A stretch of 46,770 bases of DNA from an uncultured Eubacteriales bacterium. GTDB taxonomy: Bacteria; Bacillota; Clostridia; Oscillospirales; Oscillospiraceae. The position numbers and the translations under genes were made by a program. The stretch spans positions 1 through 46,770 of the forward strand of contig OMVL01000028.1 of the NCBI GenBank assembly GCA_900314485.1. Reading direction: 5' to 3'. The notes below the pieces were generated by a model that saw only the letters and a program-made list of their open reading frames with translations, ran no database searches and was not told where the DNA came from. Below, in pieces: positions 42,987-46,770 of this stretch (the stretch's first letter is position 1; every line of letters begins with the position of its first letter).

Positions 42987-44283
42987 ACGTTTCCGATTCT
43001 ATTTTCCCGAACAGCCGATTCCCCCCGGCCTCGGTAACCGTGATGGGGACAAGGACATTGTGCCAGTCCCCCTCTGTATCGGTGCAGACCTCCACATAGT
43101 TGGGCGCGTGCCCCCGCCAGAGTCCGTCCTTTTTCTCCTCCAAAAGGACGGAGAGGGTCTCCCCCGCAAAAGAGGAGAGATAGTTCTGCTGTAATCGGGC
43201 AGCCACCGCTGCCGCCCGGCGGGCACGGGATTCCTTCTCCGCGTTGGGCACCTGATCGGGTGCGGCGGCCGCCGGGGTGCCGGGGCGCTTGGAGTAGGGG
43301 AAGATGTGCATGGCGGCAAAGTCCGCCCGCTCCAGAAAGGCCAGCGTGGTCGTAAATTCCTCCTCCGTCTCCCCGGGGAAGCCCACGATCAGGTCGGTGG
43401 TAATGGCGGGCCGGTGGAAATACTGCCGCAGCAGGGCGCAGGACTGCAAAAACCGGGCGGTATCGTACCGGCGGTGCATCCGCTTCAGGGTTGCGTCGCA
43501 GCCGGACTGGAGGGACAGATGGAAGTGTGGGCAGAGGTTGGAAAGCTGAGACGCCCTCCGGCAAAATTCCTCCGTGATCGTTCTCGGCTCCAGACTGCCC
43601 AGCCGGATGCGCAGGTCCGGGACGGCGGCGCAGAGGGCTTCCAGAAGGTCAATGAGCGATTGACCGTTCCTCCACTCCACCCCCCAGGAGGAGATCTCAA
43701 TGCCGGTGACGACGATCTCCCGGTAACCCTCCGCAGCAAGCTGCTTTGCCTGAGAGACGGCGTCCTCCAGCGGCTCGGAGCGGAGCGCCCCCCTGGTATA
43801 GGGTATGATGCAGTAGGTGCAGAAGTTGCGGCAGCCGTCCTGGACCTTGAGCATAGCCCGGGTGCGGCCCTCCAGGCCGCCGGCGGGCAGCACTTCAAAC
43901 CCCGTTCGGCGGATGGCGTCGTCCACGTCGATCCAGGGCTGGCGGCGGCGGACCTCCCGGCGGACCTGATCGAGAAATGCCTGCTTGCTGCCCGTGCCGG
44001 AGATCACATCCACCTCCAGGGCCGCAACCTGTTCCGGCTCTGCCTGGGAATAGCACCCGCAGACGCCGATGACAGCGTCCGGATTCTGCCGCCGGACCCG
44101 GCGGATGACCTGGCGGGACTTCTTGTCGCTGACGGCGGTGACAGAACAGGTGTTGATGATGTAGAGCTCAGCCTCCTCCTCAAAAGGGACGGCAGTGTGG
44201 CCCTCGCCCTCCAAAATGGACTGCATGGCCTGGCTTTCGTACTGATTCACTTTACATCCAAGGGTATAAATCGCAAAACGCAT
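42985..44283 (-). CDS. mtaB: tRNA t6A37 methylthiotransferase MtaB
   Basis: MtaB is a radical SAM enzyme that converts t6A to ms2t6A at position 37 of ANN-decoding tRNAs. The protein has 432 residues. The N-terminal UPF0004 domain carries Cys10, Cys46 and Cys77 for the auxiliary cluster; the radical SAM motif CRNFCTYC is at 151-158. A TRAM-type C-terminal domain (about 370-432) binds tRNA. The ATG at 44283 gives the typical MRFAIYTLGCKVNQYES start; GGGAG upstream is far from it, so initiation may be weak. It is divergent from the HD-domain gene, with paired promoters between. Confidence 0.95.
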   Translation of the reverse strand: MRFAIYTLGCKVNQYESQAMQSILEGEGHTAVPFEEEAELYIINTCSVTAVSDKKSRQVIRRVRRQNPDAVIGVCGCYSQAEPEQVAALEVDVISGTGSKQAFLDQVRREVRRRQPWIDVDDAIRRTGFEVLPAGGLEGRTRAMLKVQDGCRNFCTYCIIPYTRGALRSEPLEDAVSQAKQLAAEGYREIVVTGIEISSWGVEWRNGQSLIDLLEALCAAVPDLRIRLGSLEPRTITEEFCRRASQLSNLCPHFHLSLQSGCDATLKRMHRRYDTARFLQSCALLRQYFHRPAITTDLIVGFPGETEEEFTTTLAFLERADFAAMHIFPYSKRPGTPAAAAPDQVPNAEKESRARRAAAVAARLQQNYLSSFAGETLSVLLEEKKDGLWRGHAPNYVEVCTDTEGDWHNVLVPITVTEAGGNRLFGKIESET

Positions 44284-44302
44284 AAATTCGTCACTCTCTC
44301 CC

Positions 44303-44331
44303 TTGCTTTCCCACAGGCCGCAAGGTATAAT
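44303..44331 (+). promoter_or_regulatory. Promoter of the HD-domain gene
   Basis: TTGCTT (44303-44308), a 17-bp spacer and TATAAT (44326-44331) lie on the plus strand, about 60 nt before the ATG. Confidence 0.7.
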
Positions 44332-44349
44332 GAATATTTGATGTCACAT

Positions 44350-44378
44350 ATTATAGCGGAAAATCAACGAGCAGTCTA
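44350..44378 (-). promoter_or_regulatory. Putative mtaB promoter
   Basis: TAGACT (44373-44378), a 17-bp spacer and TATAAT (44350-44355) lie on the minus strand. It overlaps the start region of the divergent transcript, so the two promoters are face to face and would compete. Confidence 0.5.
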
Positions 44379-44398
44379 CCCCGGAAAAGGAGTCAGCT

Positions 44399-44983
44399 AT
44401 GGCAAATGACCACGCCTTTTTCGCCCTCATCGCCCGGATGCGGAACATCGACCGCTGGGCGCTGATGCGCAATACATCCAAGGAGAATATTCAGGAGCAT
44501 TCCCACATGGTGGCGGTGCTGGCCCACGCCCTGGCTGTCATCCAGAACCGGTACTACGGCGGCATGATCGATCCCGGCCAGGTGGCGGTGGCCGCCCTGT
44601 ATCACGACGCCACCGAGATCATCACCGGCGACATGCCCACCCCCATCAAGTACTACAATCAGACCCTGCGGGCCTCCTATCAGGAGGTGGAGGACATGGC
44701 GGCAAACCGGCTGCTGTCCATGCTGCCGGAGGAGCTGCGGGTTGAATATGAGACGCTGCTCCAGCCGGCAGACCCGGAGGTGGAGGCGCTGGTCAAGGCG
44801 GCGGACAAGCTCTCCGCCTATCTGAAATGCGTGGAGGAGCTGAAGGCCGGAAACAACGAGTTCCGGCTGGCCAAGGAGCAGACCTACGCCGCCCTGGCGA
44901 AAAAACCGCTGCCTGCCTTACAGCACTTTATCCAGCACTATCTGCCCAGCTTCGAACTGACGCTGGATGAGTTGCAGGGGTAG
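44399..44983 (+). CDS. HD-domain 5'-deoxynucleotidase, YfbR-like
   Basis: This 194-residue protein matches the YfbR family, which dephosphorylates deoxynucleoside monophosphates. HD-domain ligands are visible: His34 (QEHSH), His69-Asp70 (YHDATE) and a later Asp in KAADKLSAYLKC near 137. ITGDMPTPIKYYN (75-87) is a YfbR signature. Arg15 or Arg19 in RMRNIDRW likely matches the substrate-binding Arg18 of E. coli. The ATG has AAAAGGAG upstream. The role would be control of dNMP pools; the metal and preferred base are unknown. Confidence 0.92.
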   Translation: MANDHAFFALIARMRNIDRWALMRNTSKENIQEHSHMVAVLAHALAVIQNRYYGGMIDPGQVAVAALYHDATEIITGDMPTPIKYYNQTLRASYQEVEDMAANRLLSMLPEELRVEYETLLQPADPEVEALVKAADKLSAYLKCVEELKAGNNEFRLAKEQTYAALAKKPLPALQHFIQHYLPSFELTLDELQG

Positions 44984-45005
44984 ACCGTCGCACTGGGATC
45001 GGATC

Positions 45006-45105
45006 TGCAATCATTCGCCGTAGGGGTGCGGCTTGCCACACCCCGACATGTCAATTTGCAATCATTCGCCGTAGGGGTGCGGCTTGCCACACCCCTACAT
45101 GTCAA
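45006..45105. repeat. Two tandem 49-bp intergenic repeats
   Basis: Two copies (45006-45054 and 45057-45105) differ at one base. Each contains GTAGGGGTGCGGCTTGCC and an internal GGGGTG/CACCCC inverted repeat, and ends in ACATGTCAA. The same core occurs as an inverted pair at 15676-15746. The stretch between the HD-domain gene and the ACT gene holds nothing else apparent. Confidence 0.88.
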
Positions 45106-45130
45106 AATAAGTACAGAGAGGAAGAACACT

Positions 45131-45400
45131 ATGAGAGCCATCGTTACCGTGGTCGGTCAGGACAGAGTGGGCATCATCGCCGATGTCTGCTCCCTTCTGG
45201 CCAACAACAAAGTGAATGTGCTGGACATCAGCCAGACCGTTTTGCAGGAATACTTCACCATGATCATGCTGGTGGACACTGCCGCCGCTGAAATGCCCTT
45301 TGCCCAGCTGGTCCAGTACCTGCGTGAAGAGGGGGAGAAGATCGGTCTCTCCATCCACGTTCAGCGGGAAGACATCTTCAACGCCATGCACCGGATCTGA
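45131..45400 (+). CDS. ACT-domain protein, UPF0237 family
   Basis: This 89-residue protein is a single ACT domain of the UPF0237 (GcvR-like) family. [31 protein letters not shown] is the ligand-binding strand-helix-strand, and MIMLVD and [15 protein letters not shown] close the fold. ACT domains usually bind amino acids; the ligand here is unknown. GAGGAAG lies 7 nt before the ATG. It is 10 bp upstream of the UPF0210 gene, a conserved pairing, which suggests a regulatory subunit or sensor for that partner. Confidence 0.94.
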   Translation: MRAIVTVVGQDRVGIIADVCSLLANNKVNVLDISQTVLQEYFTMIMLVDTAAAEMPFAQLVQYLREEGEKIGLSIHVQREDIFNAMHRI

Positions 45401-45410
45401 GGAGAGCATT

Positions 45411-46769
45411 ATGTTAACTGGAAGTGAAATTCAACAGACGCTGCGGATGATCGATCAGCAGCATCTGGACATCCGAACCATTACCATGGGCATCTCCCTC
45501 CTCTCCTGCGCCGACCCGGACCCAGAGGTCTGCTGCCGCAAGATCTATGACAAGATCTGCCGCAAGGCAGAGCGGCTGGTCCCCACCGGCGAGCAGATCG
45601 AGGCAGAGTTCGGCATCCCCATTGTGAACAAACGCATCTCCGTCACCCCCATTGCCCTGGTGGCGGCGGGCTGCGAGACGGAGGACTACGTCCCCTTTGC
45701 CCAGGCTCTGGATCGGGCGGCAAAGACCTGCGGCGTCAACTTCATCGGCGGCTACTCCGCACTGGTGCAGAAGGGTCTGACCGAGGCGGACAGAAAGCTG
45801 ATGCGGGCGATTCCCGAAGCGCTGGCTACCACCGATTTTGTCTGCTCCTCCGTCAATGTCGGCTCCACCCGGGCCGGCATCAATATGGACGCTGTCCGGT
45901 ACATGGGCGAGGTAGTGAAGAAAACCGCCCTGCGTACGGCGGATACCGACGGCTTCGGCTGCGCCAAACTGGTCATCTTCTGCAATGCCGTGGAGGATAA
46001 CCCCTTTATGGCCGGCGCCTTCCACGGCGTGGGCGAGGCGGAGAGCGTCATCAACGTAGGCGTCTCCGGCCCCGGCGTGGTCTATCACGCCCTCCAGTCC
46101 GTCAAGGGCCAGCCCTTTGACGTGGTGGCGGAGACAGTGAAAAAGACCGCCTTCCGCATCACCCGCATGGGCCAGCTGGTGGCAAGAGAGGCCAGCACCC
46201 GGCTGGACACTCCCTTTGGCATTGTGGACCTGTCCCTTGCCCCCACTCCCGCAGTGGGTGACTCCGTTGCCCGGATCCTGGAGGAGATGGGTCTGGAGGT
46301 CTGCGGCACCCACGGTACGACAGCGGCGCTGGCGCTCCTGAACGACGCCGTGAAAAAGGGCGGCGTCATGGCGTCCAGCCATGTGGGCGGACTCTCCGGT
46401 GCGTTTATTCCTGTCTCTGAGGACGAGGGCATGATCGCCGCCGCCCGGGCCGGGGCGTTGACGCTGGACAAGCTGGAGGCCATGACCTGCGTCTGCTCGG
46501 TTGGCCTCGACATGATCGCCGTCCCCGGGGACACCACAGCGGCGACCATCTCCGCCATTATTGCGGATGAGGCCGCTATCGGCATGGTGAACAACAAGAC
46601 CACCGCCGTCCGCATCATCCCCGCTCCCGGCAAAACCGTGGGGGACACGGTGGAGATGGGCGGTCTGTTGGGCTCTGCCCCTGTCATGCCGGTGCATCAA
46701 GGCTCTGCGGAGGACTTTATCGCACGGGGAGGGAGAATTCCCGCGCCGCTGCATAGCTTGCGGAATTGA
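45411..46769 (+). CDS. UPF0210 (PFL family, DUF711) protein
   Basis: This 452-residue protein is complete, its TGA ending one base before the window edge. It belongs to UPF0210, widespread in anaerobes and archaea, with no established reaction. Visible landmarks are [14 protein letters not shown] near the N-terminus, [12 protein letters not shown] near 117, [18 protein letters not shown] near 147, [21 protein letters not shown] near 204 and a Gly-rich C-terminal [14 protein letters not shown]. The fold has been compared to glycyl-radical or pyruvate-formate-lyase-like barrels, but no glycyl-radical motif (RVxG[FWY]) is seen here. ATG start with GAGGAGAG upstream, 10 bp after the ACT gene. Confidence 0.93.
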   Translation: MLTGSEIQQTLRMIDQQHLDIRTITMGISLLSCADPDPEVCCRKIYDKICRKAERLVPTGEQIEAEFGIPIVNKRISVTPIALVAAGCETEDYVPFAQALDRAAKTCGVNFIGGYSALVQKGLTEADRKLMRAIPEALATTDFVCSSVNVGSTRAGINMDAVRYMGEVVKKTALRTADTDGFGCAKLVIFCNAVEDNPFMAGAFHGVGEAESVINVGVSGPGVVYHALQSVKGQPFDVVAETVKKTAFRITRMGQLVAREASTRLDTPFGIVDLSLAPTPAVGDSVARILEEMGLEVCGTHGTTAALALLNDAVKKGGVMASSHVGGLSGAFIPVSEDEGMIAAARAGALTLDKLEAMTCVCSVGLDMIAVPGDTTAATISAIIADEAAIGMVNNKTTAVRIIPAPGKTVGDTVEMGGLLGSAPVMPVHQGSAEDFIARGGRIPAPLHSLRN

Positions 46770-46770
46770 A

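Noticed and set aside
45006-45105. CRISPR-like reading of the two tandem repeats
   Set aside because: Only two units, almost no spacer between them, and the same unit occurs inverted elsewhere. No cas genes are present.

Overview
This 46.8 kb window reads as core chromosome of a gut-type Clostridia, most likely an Oscillospiraceae (Clostridium cluster IV) member. The evidence is moderately high GC, Firmicutes-style gene sets (HPr kinase, YqeG, L7Ae-like YbxF, GdpP, T-box), strong AGGAGG ribosome binding sites, near-consensus sigma-A promoters with 17-bp spacers, and several TTG/GTG starts. I cannot name the genus from sequence alone.

Layout. 1-770: a small orphan ORF, a run of hairpins, two serine tRNA genes (minus strand, one perfect-consensus promoter) and the rpoC terminator. 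789-14463: a minus-strand block holding the str module (L7Ae-like, rpsL, rpsG, fusA, tuf), then mscS, then rpoB-rpoC. Most Firmicutes have rpoBC upstream of rpsL, so the order is rearranged here. 14578-17065: yqeG, a TIM-barrel endonuclease IV-like gene and an Xaa-Pro peptidase. A GH18-like protein of unknown role is divergent from yqeG. 18063-20488: serA and hprK. 20780-20965: rpmB on the plus strand, followed by a 169-bp MITE-like element. 21258-29007: a minus-strand housekeeping operon gdpP-rplI-dnaB-tilS-hpt-ftsH. 29227-32325: nadE and a split chromate-transporter pair. 32434-33536: a DUF805 membrane protein and a reverse rubrerythrin.

33771-41946 is a branched-chain amino acid cluster. 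A T-box leader, whose specifier I read as GUC (valine), precedes two tandem acetohydroxyacid synthases (ilvB1-N1, ilvB2-N2) and ilvC. A separately promoted lipoprotein gene and then ilvD follow. The two large subunits differ at the residue known to set 2-ketobutyrate preference: Ile in copy 1, Trp in copy 2. ilvD appears to have lost 13 codons in frame, removing the conserved GSC-SGMFTANSM segment that carries an Fe-S ligand cysteine. 42112-46769: an FN3-like membrane protein, mtaB, a YfbR-like HD nucleotidase, a tandem intergenic repeat, and a UPF0237 (ACT)-UPF0210 gene pair that reaches the window end.

The most noteworthy observations are the ilvD deletion, the valine T-box combined with divergent AHAS paralogues, a predicted antisense small RNA across the rpoB promoter, and tRNA-Ser 3'-end duplications that suggest an integration site. 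No CRISPR array, transposase or prophage gene was seen.
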